Shown: positions 34,329 through 42,951, counted from the stretch's first letter. The stretch: DNA of 64,000 bases from Panacagrimonas sp052387695 (GCA_052387695.1 JBQTIX010000002.1:79295-143294), one strand, 5' to 3'. Numbers and translations are program-made. The notes: a model not told the origin generated them from the letters alone.

Positions 34329-35485
34329 GGTGCGGGTCTCTCCGGATCGAGATCGGCGAGACGCACCCAATCCCCGGCCCGCAACAAGTGCGCGCCCATC
34401 GCGACAAAGCGATCACCCGCGTTGAGGCCCGCGGCGAGCATCGCCGTCTCTTCGCCCAACGCGGCGACCGTCACCGATCGCCAGGCCACGGTCGTGTGCT
34501 GATCCGCGTCCGCTGCAATCACCCAGACACCCGTCCCCTGTCCGCGATCCGCCAAGGCACTCAGGGGAATCTGCAGCGCGGCGGCCTGCCTCGTATCCGG
34601 AATCAGGATGGTGACGGTGGAACCCAGGGGCGCCTCTGCAGCCAAGCCATCGAGCACATACCGCGCCTCGTAGGTGCGGGTCGATGCATCGGCAGACTCG
34701 GACAATTGCCGGAGGGTGGCCGACACCCGCGGACCCTCGCCGGCAAACAGCCTTGCGCTCGCCACCGATCCAAGAGCTGGGCGCAGGGTCTCCGGCAGAT
34801 TCACGCTCGCCTCCCGGGGACCGGCGTGCGCAAGCCGGATGACGGTCTGTCCGGCGGCGACCACCTGGCCGGGCTCCGCCAGCGTTTCCGCCACGATGCC
34901 GTCGGCATCGGACAGCAGCACCGAGTAACTGGCCTCGTTGCGGGCCACATTCGCCTGCGCTTCCGCCGCTCGCAACTCGGCGGCGGCAGACTCCGCGGCT
35001 CTCTTCGATTGGTCGTAAAGGATCGCAGACACCAAACCGCGCGCGGCCAAGGCCTGATATCGCTGTTCTTCGGAGGCCGTCTGCGAGGCGCGGGCGCGCG
35101 CCGCTTCTACGGCGCTCTGGCGGGCGGATCGTGCCAGCTCGAGATCGGCGGTATCGATCCGCATCAAACGCTGACCCCGCTTCACGCTCTGCCCGTTGTC
35201 GACCAGGCGTTCGATCACCTTGCCGGAGACGCGAAAGCCGAGATCGCTCCGGACTCGAGACGACACGACGCCGGTGAATTCCCGTTCGGGCTGGGTGTTC
35301 GCGGCCACCTGTCCGATGCGCACCAGGGGAGGCAACTGGCGGGCATCAGGCTCGTTCGGGTGACAGCCGCTCAGGACCAGCAACATCGTCAGCGCGCCCG
35401 CAGCGATCAACGATTTCGAGTAGGCGTTCTTCACGCTTTGTCCCAACGGAGCGACGCCGAGATCGTGTTGGCGAGGCATTGTCAT
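34325..35485 (-). CDS. RND efflux periplasmic adaptor lipoprotein
   Basis: Membrane fusion protein of 386 residues linking the pump to an outer-membrane channel. The signal contains a lipobox (LLVLSGC) after KNAYSKSLIAAGALTM. FRVSGKVIERLVDNGQSVKR followed by GQRL is the first half of the lipoyl domain; a coiled-coil hairpin (~100-185, rich in Ala/Arg/Glu) and DADGIVAETLAEPGQVVAAG, the second lipoyl half, follow, then beta-barrel and membrane-proximal domains. Its ATG overlaps the stop of the MDR reductase gene by four bases and its stop overlaps the pump GTG, so three genes are translationally chained. Confidence 0.94.
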   Translation of the reverse strand: MTMPRQHDLGVAPLGQSVKNAYSKSLIAAGALTMLLVLSGCHPNEPDARQLPPLVRIGQVAANTQPEREFTGVVSSRVRSDLGFRVSGKVIERLVDNGQSVKRGQRLMRIDTADLELARSARQSAVEAARARASQTASEEQRYQALAARGLVSAILYDQSKRAAESAAAELRAAEAQANVARNEASYSVLLSDADGIVAETLAEPGQVVAAGQTVIRLAHAGPREASVNLPETLRPALGSVASARLFAGEGPRVSATLRQLSESADASTRTYEARYVLDGLAAEAPLGSTVTILIPDTRQAAALQIPLSALADRGQGTGVWVIAADADQHTTVAWRSVTVAALGEETAMLAAGLNAGDRFVAMGAHLLRAGDWVRLADLDPERPAP

Positions 35486-36483
35486 TTCACCTTGATAAGC
35501 ACTTTGCCCTTCGCGCGACCCTGTTCGACGTAGGCCACGGCCTCGTGGGTCAATTCAAAAGGAAATACCCGATCCACCACGGGTCGGATAGTGCCGGCGT
35601 CGATCAGGGTGGAGATCTTGTCCAACTGTTCTCCACTGGCTCGCATGAAGAGGAACGAATAGCGGATCTGGCGGGCCGCGGCCTTCCTCCTGATATTGAA
35701 GCTGAGCAGGCCCATGACCTGCTTAAGCATCCAATTCAATCCAAGCTCCTGGGCGAACTCCCTATCCGGAGGCCCGGACAGGGAAACAGCCTTTCCACCG
35801 GGCTTCAGCACGAGCAGGGACCTTGCGAGCGTATCGCCCTTCAAGCTGTTCAAGGCGAAGTCGTAGCCGCCCAGGACTTTCTCGAACTCCTGTTTCTTGT
35901 AGTCGACGACCACGTCGGCCCCGAGGCGCTTCACCCAGTCGACGTTCGCGGTGCTGGTGGTTGTCGCAACCGTCGCACCGAGGTGCTTGGCCAACTGGAT
36001 CGCAAAGGTTCCGACACCACCGGATCCGGCATGGATCAGGACTTTCTGTCCTGCTTTCACGTTTCCCTTTTCGATCAGCGCCTGCCACGCAGTCAGGCCC
36101 ACCAACGGGATTGAAGCGGCCTCCTCCATGGTGAGGGTTTTCGGCTTCCGCGCGAGCGACGATTCCCGGATGGCGATGCGCTCGGCGAAGGTACCGATTC
36201 GATCGGTATCCGCCCGCGCATAGACCTCGTCACCGGGCTTGAATCTCTGGACTCGCGCTCCGACCCGGACGACCACGCCCGCAAAATCATTGCCGAGAAT
36301 GAGCGGCAACTTGTACGGGAGCAGGAGCTTGAATTCTCCGGCTCTCAACATGGAGTCGAGCGGGTTCACGCTCGCGGCGTGGATCTCGACCAGCACGTCG
36401 TCTTCACGCAGGACGGGCTCGGGCATCTCTGCCATCCGCATGCCGTTCTTCTTTCCGTACCGTTCGACGATGAATGCTTTCAT
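35482..36483 (-). CDS. Zinc-independent MDR family NADPH:quinone reductase-like protein
   Basis: Medium-chain dehydrogenase/reductase of 333 residues that reduces enones, quinones or related electrophiles with NAD(P)H. ATG 36483 (MKAFIVERYGKKNG) is chosen with GAGAAG upstream; extra codons above it lack homology. The N-terminal GroES-like domain has HAASVNPLDSMLRAGE and PLILGNDFAGVVVRVG, the Rossmann domain has IHAGSGGVGTFAIQLAKHLG. No catalytic-zinc Cys/His set is present, which marks the quinone-oxidoreductase branch. It sits between the hydrolase gene (127 bases upstream) and the overlapping pump adaptor gene, tying the enzyme part of the operon to the export part. Confidence 0.9.
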   Translation of the reverse strand: MKAFIVERYGKKNGMRMAEMPEPVLREDDVLVEIHAASVNPLDSMLRAGEFKLLLPYKLPLILGNDFAGVVVRVGARVQRFKPGDEVYARADTDRIGTFAERIAIRESSLARKPKTLTMEEAASIPLVGLTAWQALIEKGNVKAGQKVLIHAGSGGVGTFAIQLAKHLGATVATTTSTANVDWVKRLGADVVVDYKKQEFEKVLGGYDFALNSLKGDTLARSLLVLKPGGKAVSLSGPPDREFAQELGLNWMLKQVMGLLSFNIRRKAAARQIRYSFLFMRASGEQLDKISTLIDAGTIRPVVDRVFPFELTHEAVAYVEQGRAKGKVLIKVK

Positions 36484-36610
36484 GTGCTTCTCGAATTCAG
36501 TGATGGCAGCAAATGCGCCGCGGCGTCGGCAGCTCATGCAAGCGGCGCTCGCATACCTTGCGGAACTTGCGGAAGCGGTGGTCTCTCACACCGCGGATAA
36601 GCGCGTCCAA

Positions 36611-37450
36611 TCAGTCCGCGAGGAAATCCAGGACCGCAGGCACAAAGGTACGGTGGTGCTGAAAGACGCCACCGTGTCCGCAATCCGGGTAGATCGTGAG
36701 CTTGGCATTCGGCAGACGACGGGCGATGTCGGCCGACAGGCTGCTCGCGACCATGAGGTCGTTGTCGCCGTTCACCACGAAGACCGGCTGCGTGATGACC
36801 GAAAGATCGTCGGGCGTTCCGCGACCCGCGGTCATGATGGCCTTCAGCTGGGAGCGCCGGGCCTGCAGGGAAATGCCCTTGTCACGATCCTGGGTTCGTT
36901 CCTTCAGGCGGGCGAAGTAATCCTTTGCGGCGCGCTTGCCTTCCGGGGTGCGCGGAAAGAACAGGAAGTTTCGAGCATCGCTCAGGGTGAGTGCGGCCTT
37001 GATGTAGGCCATGACCGCGACCCGAGTGACCTCGTCGACGCCACCGCCGCCCTTGGGAGCCGTTCCCGCAAGAATCATCCGGCGAACCAGGTCGGGCGCT
37101 TGCAGCGCGACCATCTGCGCGACGCCGCCGCCCAGGGAGAAACCAAGAAGATCGACCTTCTTCAGCCCCATGGCACGGATGAAGGCGATGACATCGCGCC
37201 CCATCTCCTCGACCGTGTACGGTACCGATCCGCCCGACGCACCGACGCCACGGTTGTCGACGGCAATCACCCGACGCTGCGCGGCGATGCCGTCGATCAC
37301 ACGCGGATCCCAGTCATCGAGCACCGCCATCAGGTGATGCAGGAAGATCACCGGCACGCCGGAAGCGGGGCCGAGCTCCCGATAGACGAAAGGCGCGCCA
37401 CCCACGTCAACCGTGCGGGTCGGTACATCTTTCCACTTCATTTCACTCAT
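36611..37450 (-). CDS. Alpha/beta hydrolase
   Basis: Serine hydrolase of 279 residues. Oxyanion region LHHLMAVLDDWDP (HH in place of the common HG), nucleophile elbow GFSLGGG, acid in NGDNDLM and catalytic His in PDCGHGGVFQHH are all in order, so it should be active, most likely as an esterase, lactonase or C-C hydrolase. VDNRGVGASGG is typical of the epoxide-hydrolase/haloperoxidase side of the family. It starts 30 bases after the old-yellow-enzyme stop in the same operon. Substrate is not predictable; ester or lactone opening of a compound reduced by the neighbouring enzymes is one possibility. Confidence 0.9.
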   Translation of the reverse strand: MSEMKWKDVPTRTVDVGGAPFVYRELGPASGVPVIFLHHLMAVLDDWDPRVIDGIAAQRRVIAVDNRGVGASGGSVPYTVEEMGRDVIAFIRAMGLKKVDLLGFSLGGGVAQMVALQAPDLVRRMILAGTAPKGGGGVDEVTRVAVMAYIKAALTLSDARNFLFFPRTPEGKRAAKDYFARLKERTQDRDKGISLQARRSQLKAIMTAGRGTPDDLSVITQPVFVVNGDNDLMVASSLSADIARRLPNAKLTIYPDCGHGGVFQHHRTFVPAVLDFLAD

Positions 37451-37480
37451 CTGCTGCTCCTGAAGATCGTCGAGGACTGC

Positions 37481-38749
37481 TTAGGTCTTGGCGCGCGCGC
37501 GCCGCGTTCGGAAAGTTCCCCATCCGCTCTTCAGTACCGCCTTGAGGAAAGCCCACAAGCCGCTTTCCTTGGGACTTGGATTGCCGCCACCGGCAATACG
37601 ACCGAGTTGCAGCGTGTACCAGAAAATTTCCATGACCCCCATGCGGTCGATCATCGAAATGCCGGTCTTGATCGGGCGCACGCGCTGAGGGCTGTCCTGC
37701 CCCTTCAGCAGGGCGGCCGGGGCGTCCGGATCGATGGCCAGCAAGCGCGCGAGGCCGATCACATCGAGCGCTCCGGAGCGCAGCGCGGCGTTCATGCCGG
37801 CTGCACTGCGGAAGCCGCCGGTGACCATCAGAGGCGCCTTCAGCGAGGCACGTGCCTTTTCGGCGAATTCGAGGAAGTAGGCTTCGCGCGCCACGGTGGA
37901 GGCTTTCGGCGGTTGCTGAACCGCGCCCGACATTGCGGGGGCTTCGTAAGTGCCGCCCGAGATCTCAATCAGATCGATACCGGCATCGACCAGCGCCTGC
38001 ATGGTCGCCAGCGACTCATCTTCGGTGAAGCCACCGCGCTGGAAATCGGCGGAATTGAGCTTGATACCGACGGGGAAGTCGCGACCGACCTGCCGACGGA
38101 TTTCAGCGTAAACCTCCAGCACGAAGCGACGCCGATTTTCCGGGCTGCCGCCCCATTGGTCGTTGCGCCGGTTGTGGTGCGGCGACAGGAACTGGCTCAC
38201 CAAATACCCATGTGCGCCGTGGATCTGCACGCCGCTGAAGCCGGCCTTCTGGCAGATGGCCGCGCTGCGTCCGAAGCGCCGGATGATGTCCTCGATCTCG
38301 GCATGGGTCGCCGCGCGTGGGGTCTCGAACAGCGCCTGCATATCCTCTCGGAACGCTACGGCAGACGGCGCGAGCGTGCTGGCGTTGAGCCCCTTGGTCG
38401 CCTGCTTGCCGGGATGGTTGAGCTGGACCCAGATCGCAGCACCCTGGTCGGTGGCTGCGCTCGCCCACTGCCGCAACAGCGGCAGATCGGATTCATCCTC
38501 GATCACGACGTTACCGGGCTCGCCCAGCGCACGGCGATCAATCATCACGTTTCCCGTGATGAGAAGCCCGATGCCAGATGCGGCCCAACGACGATACAGT
38601 TCGACGAGCTTCGGAGTGGGCCGATTGCTGTAAGTCGCCAAGGTCTCGCTCATGGATGCCTTGGCCAGGCGGTTGCGGAGAACGCTGCCATTGGGCAGGC
38701 GCAGCGACTGCGTCAGCAGGTTGGTTTCCGGCGGGGTTGAGTCGGCCAT
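37481..38749 (-). CDS. Old yellow enzyme family NADH:flavin oxidoreductase
   Basis: FMN-dependent ene-reductase of 422 residues. LRLPNGSVLRNRLAKASMSE is the FMN-binding start; IWVQLNHPGKQ and the substrate-binding HGAHGYLVSQFLSPHHNRRN are the classic motifs (HxxHGYL-type), then VGIKLNSADF, DLIEISGGTYE and a PLMVTGGFR phosphate site. ATG 38749 begins MADSTPPETNLLTQ. The C-terminal ~60 residues after RPIKTGIS are a tail beyond the barrel. Such enzymes reduce activated C=C bonds such as alpha,beta-unsaturated ketones, aldehydes or nitro compounds. Fifth gene of the TetR-linked operon. Confidence 0.93.
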   Translation of the reverse strand: MADSTPPETNLLTQSLRLPNGSVLRNRLAKASMSETLATYSNRPTPKLVELYRRWAASGIGLLITGNVMIDRRALGEPGNVVIEDESDLPLLRQWASAATDQGAAIWVQLNHPGKQATKGLNASTLAPSAVAFREDMQALFETPRAATHAEIEDIIRRFGRSAAICQKAGFSGVQIHGAHGYLVSQFLSPHHNRRNDQWGGSPENRRRFVLEVYAEIRRQVGRDFPVGIKLNSADFQRGGFTEDESLATMQALVDAGIDLIEISGGTYEAPAMSGAVQQPPKASTVAREAYFLEFAEKARASLKAPLMVTGGFRSAAGMNAALRSGALDVIGLARLLAIDPDAPAALLKGQDSPQRVRPIKTGISMIDRMGVMEIFWYTLQLGRIAGGGNPSPKESGLWAFLKAVLKSGWGTFRTRRARAKT

Positions 38750-38828
38750 GATGGGTACTCGTGTAGTTCTGGAGCGGTTGAACGCTTGGTGATATGGCAA
38801 GGCGACGCAGGTCCTGCGTCGCGAGACC

Positions 38829-39005
38829 TCAGGCTTTCGCGAGCTTTTTCTGAGGTTCTGAAAGGCGCTCTACTTCGGCCTCAAGCTGGCGCGCTCGCTT
38901 TTCGAGGCGCTCCTGGTAGGACCCGCCCAAGGGTTCGACGGCGAATGCCAGCCTCGCCCAGAAACCAGGAACGGTCTTTTGAGGATTTGTGTGGATGTTG
39001 CTCAT
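38829..39005 (-). CDS. 58-aa protein of unknown function in the detox operon
   Basis: Short gene, MSNIHTNPQKTVPGFWARLA at the start, ending LSEPQKKLAKA. ATG 39005 has AGAGG eight bases upstream. After a short weakly hydrophobic part (FWARLAFAVEPLGG) the rest is a charged helix (ERLEKRARQLEAEVERL) with heptad-like spacing, suggesting a coiled coil. It fills the gap between the thioesterase and old-yellow-enzyme genes with ordinary operon spacing (51 and 79 bases). No function recognised; a small regulator or assembly partner is possible. Confidence 0.6.
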   Translation of the reverse strand: MSNIHTNPQKTVPGFWARLAFAVEPLGGSYQERLEKRARQLEAEVERLSEPQKKLAKA

Positions 39006-39056
39006 TTGGATACCTCTTGGCGGTGGTGGTGTTGACGAGTGGACATCAGTATTTGT

Positions 39057-39509
39057 TCAGGGCTTCCGTTCAAAAACGAGCAGCGTCGAAGTCGCGGACG
39101 CGTACAGGCGCCCTGCGTCGTCGGTGATTCGCGCTTCGGCGAACGCCACCCGCTTGCCGATCGAGACAACCTTGCCCTCCGCACGCACCGGGCCGACGGT
39201 GTCGCTCAGCGCCCGGTGGTAGGCGATCTTCAGTTCCAGGGTCGTGTAGCGCTGCTCGCTCGTGAGCGCGGAATGCACCGCGCAGCCGCAGGCCGAGTCG
39301 AGGAGCGTCGCGGCGTAGCCCCCGTGCACCGCACCGATCGGGTTGTAGGCGTGAGCGCCGGGTGTCGCAGCGAACACCGCGCGGCCCTCAGAGACCTCGA
39401 CCAGCGAGAATTTCAGCGTCTCACCGATGGCCGGTTGGCGGCCACTCGCGATCCAGCTTCGCAACTGCTCCAGGCCATTCGCAGTTCCACTTTCTTCTAG
39501 CAGGTTCAT
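39057..39509 (-). CDS. PaaI-type hotdog thioesterase
   Basis: Acyl-CoA thioesterase of 150 residues. The hotdog signature AYNPIGAVHGGYAATLLDSA carries the HGG motif and the catalytic acidic residue, and YTTLELKIAYHRAL is the following conserved strand. It would hydrolyse aryl- or medium-chain acyl-CoA esters and release CoA. It lies 55 bases after the second SDR gene in the operon. Its presence suggests that the operon's substrate is, or becomes, a CoA thioester. Confidence 0.92.
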   Translation of the reverse strand: MNLLEESGTANGLEQLRSWIASGRQPAIGETLKFSLVEVSEGRAVFAATPGAHAYNPIGAVHGGYAATLLDSACGCAVHSALTSEQRYTTLELKIAYHRALSDTVGPVRAEGKVVSIGKRVAFAEARITDDAGRLYASATSTLLVFERKP

Positions 39510-39564
39510 GGCTTCTCCAGCCTTTGACGGTGAGTGCTTCCGACGACAGGACAGACCGAGCGAT

Positions 39565-40347
39565 TCACCACTTCTCGCTCCACGGTCTCAGCACCATTTC
39601 GAAAGCCCATGTCGATCGGTGCTGCCGATGTAGCTGCAGGTAGATTTCCGCGATCCGGTCCGGGTCGGCCATGTTGTCGTCAACGGTCGTTCCTGCCAGT
39701 CGGTGCGCTCGGGTACCGTCTTCCTGCGTCCAGCCAATCGCGGCGTCGATCGGAACGTTCGCGACATGGATCCCCTGCGGCATGAGTTCCCGGGCCATGC
39801 TCTGCGCGAGACCAGACTTGGCGTGACAGGCCATCGCAAAAGCTCCGCTCAAGGGGAAACCCTTCAGTGCGGCGCTCGCGTTGGTGAAAATGATGGTCCC
39901 CTTGGCACCATTGGCGTTGCTCTTGTTTTGCACCATCAGTCGTGCGGCCTGCTGGCCGACGAGGAACGCGCTGAACGCCGAGTTTCGAAGCACATCGAAC
40001 GCGAGATTCGGATCGGCTTCGATGATCGACTTGCGAAACACCGCCGGGCTGCGACCGTCGATGTTGTGAACGACCAAGGTCGGGGTTCCGAGATCTCGAA
40101 CCACCGCTTCGAACAGCGACCCGACGGCTGTAGGATCACTCCCGTCGCAGGCGTACCGCCGCACGCCATGCGTCTTCTCCAGATTCAGCAGGACCGATTT
40201 CTCAGGATCCCTGGCGGCAACAGCGACGCGCATACCCTGGTCCGCGAAAAGCTTCGCGCAACTGGAGCTGATGCCGGGACCACCACCCACGATCAGTGCG
40301 ACGTCCCGCACATCGCGAGGCGTTGCGCTCGTTTCGGGCGACGTCAT
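39565..40347 (-). CDS. SDR family protein lacking the catalytic Tyr
   Basis: Short-chain dehydrogenase fold of 260 residues. The cofactor loop is VGGGPGISSSCAKLFA instead of TGxxxGxG, and NIDG replaces the NNAG motif. At the active site the Lys is kept (CHAKSGL), but the residue four positions before it is Ala rather than Tyr. The protein is therefore either catalytically altered or a binding protein. Its ATG overlaps the stop of the upstream SDR gene by four bases, so both are made together and could form a heteromer, as known for some SDR pairs; that is inference. Confidence 0.85.
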   Translation of the reverse strand: MTSPETSATPRDVRDVALIVGGGPGISSSCAKLFADQGMRVAVAARDPEKSVLLNLEKTHGVRRYACDGSDPTAVGSLFEAVVRDLGTPTLVVHNIDGRSPAVFRKSIIEADPNLAFDVLRNSAFSAFLVGQQAARLMVQNKSNANGAKGTIIFTNASAALKGFPLSGAFAMACHAKSGLAQSMARELMPQGIHVANVPIDAAIGWTQEDGTRAHRLAGTTVDDNMADPDRIAEIYLQLHRQHRSTWAFEMVLRPWSEKW

Positions 40348-41228
40348 GTTGCATCTCCTCGTACCACGTTCCCCGCAGCCGATGGCGCCGCCGTCCGCGA
40401 GTTGAGTCCGAAATCCTTTCGGATGCCCATGTCGACCAATCGCGTCGGAGCGAATCTGCGAAGCAGGCTCAGTCGACCCGCCATGACGCCCGCCGTGTAT
40501 CGAATCTTCGGACGAGGATCGTTCGCCGCTTTCAGGACGACCTCTGCCACGACACCCGGATCGTCGCCGTTGGCCAAGGCCTTCGGCAGTAATTGGTTCA
40601 TGCCTGCACGGGCGTCCCGATACTCGTCGAGCGTGGCGTCGGGTTGCAGAAGATTGGCATCGAACTGGGTCTTGGTGAAGGCAGGTTCGACGACAGAAAC
40701 CCGTACGCCCCTCGTACGGAGTTCGTGGTCGAGCGACTCCGAGTAGCCTTCGACCGCATGCTTTGTCGCCGAATACAGCGCGCCGTAGGGCATGGGCAGC
40801 AGACCGAGCACGGACCCGATGTTGATCACGCGACCACTGCCCTGGCGACGCATGTGCGGCACGACCGCGCGGGTCATCCGAACGATCCCGAAGAAATTGG
40901 TATCGAAGATCGCACGGGCCTGCTCGATCGAGCTTTCCTCGGCGCCCGCAGGCGCCACGCCGAATCCCGCGTTGTTCACGAGCAGATCGATGCGACCCTC
41001 CAAACGCAGCACCTCGTTGACGGCGGATTCCACCGACGCGTCGTTGGTCACGTCCAGGGCCAGCATCGTGAACGCCTGCCCACCCGCCTGCCCTCCGCGT
41101 CGGCTGGTGCCGTACACCGTATAGCCGGCTTTGGAGAGGCGCTTTGCGGTGGCCTCGCCGATTCCCGACGAACTACCGGTCACGAGCGCGACCTTTTTCT
41201 TCGATCCGTTGTTGCTTTCAATCTTCAT
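40344..41228 (-). CDS. SDR family oxidoreductase
   Basis: Classical NAD(P)-dependent short-chain dehydrogenase of 294 residues: TGSSSGIGEATAKRL cofactor loop, NNAGFG, INIGSVLG with the catalytic Ser and YSATKHAVEG with Tyr/Lys. The C-terminal ~60 residues go beyond the core fold. First gene of the nine-gene operon; ATG 41228 has TGAGGA six bases upstream, and a TetR-type operator lies about 50 bases before it. Probable role: oxidation or reduction of an alcohol/ketone. Confidence 0.93.
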   Translation of the reverse strand: MKIESNNGSKKKVALVTGSSSGIGEATAKRLSKAGYTVYGTSRRGGQAGGQAFTMLALDVTNDASVESAVNEVLRLEGRIDLLVNNAGFGVAPAGAEESSIEQARAIFDTNFFGIVRMTRAVVPHMRRQGSGRVINIGSVLGLLPMPYGALYSATKHAVEGYSESLDHELRTRGVRVSVVEPAFTKTQFDANLLQPDATLDEYRDARAGMNQLLPKALANGDDPGVVAEVVLKAANDPRPKIRYTAGVMAGRLSLLRRFAPTRLVDMGIRKDFGLNSRTAAPSAAGNVVRGDAT

Positions 41229-41276
41229 GTGAAGTCCTCATTAGTTGGGTAGCGAGCGCGGGCGTTATCTGTCGAT

Positions 41277-41298
41277 AAATATGATATTCATCATATTT
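41277..41298 (-). promoter_or_regulatory. TetR operator before the nine-gene operon
   Basis: Perfect inverted repeat AAATATGAT-ATTC-ATCATATTT. Its core TATGAT-N4-ATCATA recurs at the start of the TetR gene (41924-41939), so both transcripts probably answer to the same repressor. Confidence 0.78.
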
Positions 41299-41339
41299 GC
41301 GGAAAGACGGAAGGAGCATTTGCGTGCATAGGGCGCGCC

Positions 41340-41924
41340 TCAGACGGCGACGGAAGAGGAATGAATATTCCGAGCCGCCTCGCACAACGCCTTGGACAGC
41401 TTGGGATCGTCGACGGCGCGCGCTAGTAGGAGCGCTCCGACCATCGTGGACACCATTACGAGCGCCTGTGCGTGGGCAGCGGGCTGCCCCCATTCGGGCA
41501 ACTGGCGGGACACGAGATCGATCATTTCCTTAATGCGGCGGGTGGCCGCACGCCGAACCTCGGGCGCTTGCCGCGGCATCTCGGAACCCAAGGCCACGAC
41601 AGGACATCCGCTCTCGACATTCTTGAGGTGAGCATCGGAGAGATACGCGTTCACCATGGCCTGCAGCGCCACTTCTGGCGTCGTGTGCGCGGCAATACTC
41701 GCAACCGATGCAACGGCGTCTGCACCAGCGCGGTCAGCCGCCTCGGCGAGCATCGCGTCCCGCGAAGCGAAGTGTGCATAGAAGCCACCGTGCGTAAGAC
41801 CAGCCTCCTTCATGATGTCCGCGACGCTGGTGCCGTCGTAGCCGCTGCGCCGGATAGCGCGCGCGGCGGTCTCGACGATGCGCTCGTGCGTCTTTTTCTT
41901 GCTGGTTGTCGTCGGCCTCTTCAT
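41340..41924 (-). CDS. TetR family repressor of the detox/efflux operon
   Basis: Regulator of 194 residues. Residues ~10-55 are the TetR helix-turn-helix (RIVETAARAIRRSGYDGTSV, then MKEAGLTHGGFYAHFASRD), and the C-terminal domain has the pattern of the family that senses electrophiles (NVESGCPVVALGSEMPRQ, including a Cys, is shared with NemR/AcnR-like members by eye). ATG 41924 is chosen: a GTG at 41942 would place the operator inside the gene. On the minus strand a TTGAGA-N16-TATGAT promoter precedes it so closely that the transcript would have a leader of only about three bases. The gene is parallel to the operon, 111 bases upstream of its first gene. Confidence 0.9.
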   Translation of the reverse strand: MKRPTTTSKKKTHERIVETAARAIRRSGYDGTSVADIMKEAGLTHGGFYAHFASRDAMLAEAADRAGADAVASVASIAAHTTPEVALQAMVNAYLSDAHLKNVESGCPVVALGSEMPRQAPEVRRAATRRIKEMIDLVSRQLPEWGQPAAHAQALVMVSTMVGALLLARAVDDPKLSKALCEAARNIHSSSVAV

Positions 41925-41939
41925 ATGATGTTTATCATA
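41924..41939 (-). promoter_or_regulatory. TetR autoregulatory operator
   Basis: TATGATGTTTATCATA, a perfect 6-4-6 inverted repeat. It covers the -10 element and touches the start codon of the TetR gene, so binding would block its own transcription. Confidence 0.75.
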
Positions 41940-41942
41940 CAC

Positions 41943-42263
41943 ACATTCAGACGATTCTCAAGCGCCGTGAGGGAGCGCCGCCCGAATGAAGGATCTGATT
42001 GCTGGATAGCAGGGGCCGTCAGGCGCCATTGTTGTTTCTGCTGTCAGGGCGCAGTTCGATCCGAGCTTCGTCGTGGGTCCGCGTGCACGGCATCTCGCGG
42101 CGCGCGTTGGCCTGGGCAAGAGGTGAGTTGGCCTTTGCCTCGAAGGCTTGAAGCGAGTGCACCGACGAGAACCATGTGGACGCAAGCATGTCTCCGAACG
42201 TCTCCTTCCAGGATCTCAATTGCCTATGTCGAGCTTCCGCTTCGGGCTAAACACGACGGCGAA
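41943..42263. other. Intergenic stretch between TetR and the integrase remnant
   Basis: No secure gene. A minus-strand frame at 42019-42219 (TTG start, begins MRSWKETFGDMLASTWF, 66 residues) could be a small or truncated protein but has no recognised relative. Confidence 0.3.
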
Positions 42264-42794
42264 TCATGCATGGGCGTGCGGCGCCGACATCCACCCCTGA
42301 ATCTGCCGCGCCACTTTCTCCGCGGCCTTCAGCAGGAAGGCATCATTCAAGTGGGCGTACCTCACCGTGCTCTCCGCCTTCCGATGGCCGAGTAGGGCTC
42401 CAGTCACCAGCATCGTCTCCCCGTTCATCACCGCATGCGACGCAAACGTATGCCGCAGATCATGCAGCCGGATGTCGTTCGGCAGTCCCGCCGCTTCGCG
42501 TATCCGTTTCCAGGTCTCTGAGATCTCCATCAGGGGCCGCTTCGCATTACGGTGATGCGCGAAGACGTAGGTCGCAGAGGCAGACGCGGACTGTCGCCGA
42601 CGCTCCAGTAGCTTCAGAGCCGGCGTGCCGATCCGCACGGTTCGCGGCCCGGTCTTGGCGGATTGAAGTTCCAGCCGGTCGGGGAGAACCTCGACCCAGC
42701 GCAGCCGGTGAATCTCATCCGAACGGCATCCGGTCAGAAGGATCAGCCGGATGGCGTCGACGATGTCCGGATGGGTTTCGGCGTAGCGGTCCAG
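42264..42794 (-). pseudogene. Tyrosine recombinase, catalytic half separated by insertion
   Basis: C-terminal half of an integrase that continues the N-terminal half at 49084-49725. It holds the catalytic core: TGCRSDEIHRLRW (first Arg), HDLRHTFASH (HxxR), LGHRKAESTVRYAHL (His and the Tyr nucleophile), ending QIQGWMSAPHAHA. The junction codons CTG GAC (Leu-Asp) are present in the correct frame in both halves; joining them at the duplicated GTCCAG gives a 388-residue integrase reading LGAALD-RYAETHPD. An open frame extends this half into the element end (MSAVFVWNGRQ..), which is transposon sequence, not integrase. Confidence 0.9.
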
Positions 42795-42951
42795 TGCTGG
42801 CACTAGCCTATAGCTGCCACTCATTCCAGTCTGGGTCTGCCACCCGTTCTGATCTGAAACCTGCCACCCCTCCTGATTCGCCTGCCGGCCATTCCAAACG
42901 AAAACAGCCGACATTGCCGACTGTCAATGATTCTGGCGATGACATGCCAGG

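Noticed and set aside
41340..41942. GTG 41942 as TetR start
   Set aside because: It would put the perfect operator and -10 element inside the coding region; ATG 41924 fits promoter and operator.
42264..42914. Integrase fragment as an independent gene beginning at 42914
   Set aside because: Its first 40 codons are IS21-type terminal repeats; the target duplication shows it is the severed 3' half of the 49084-49725 gene.
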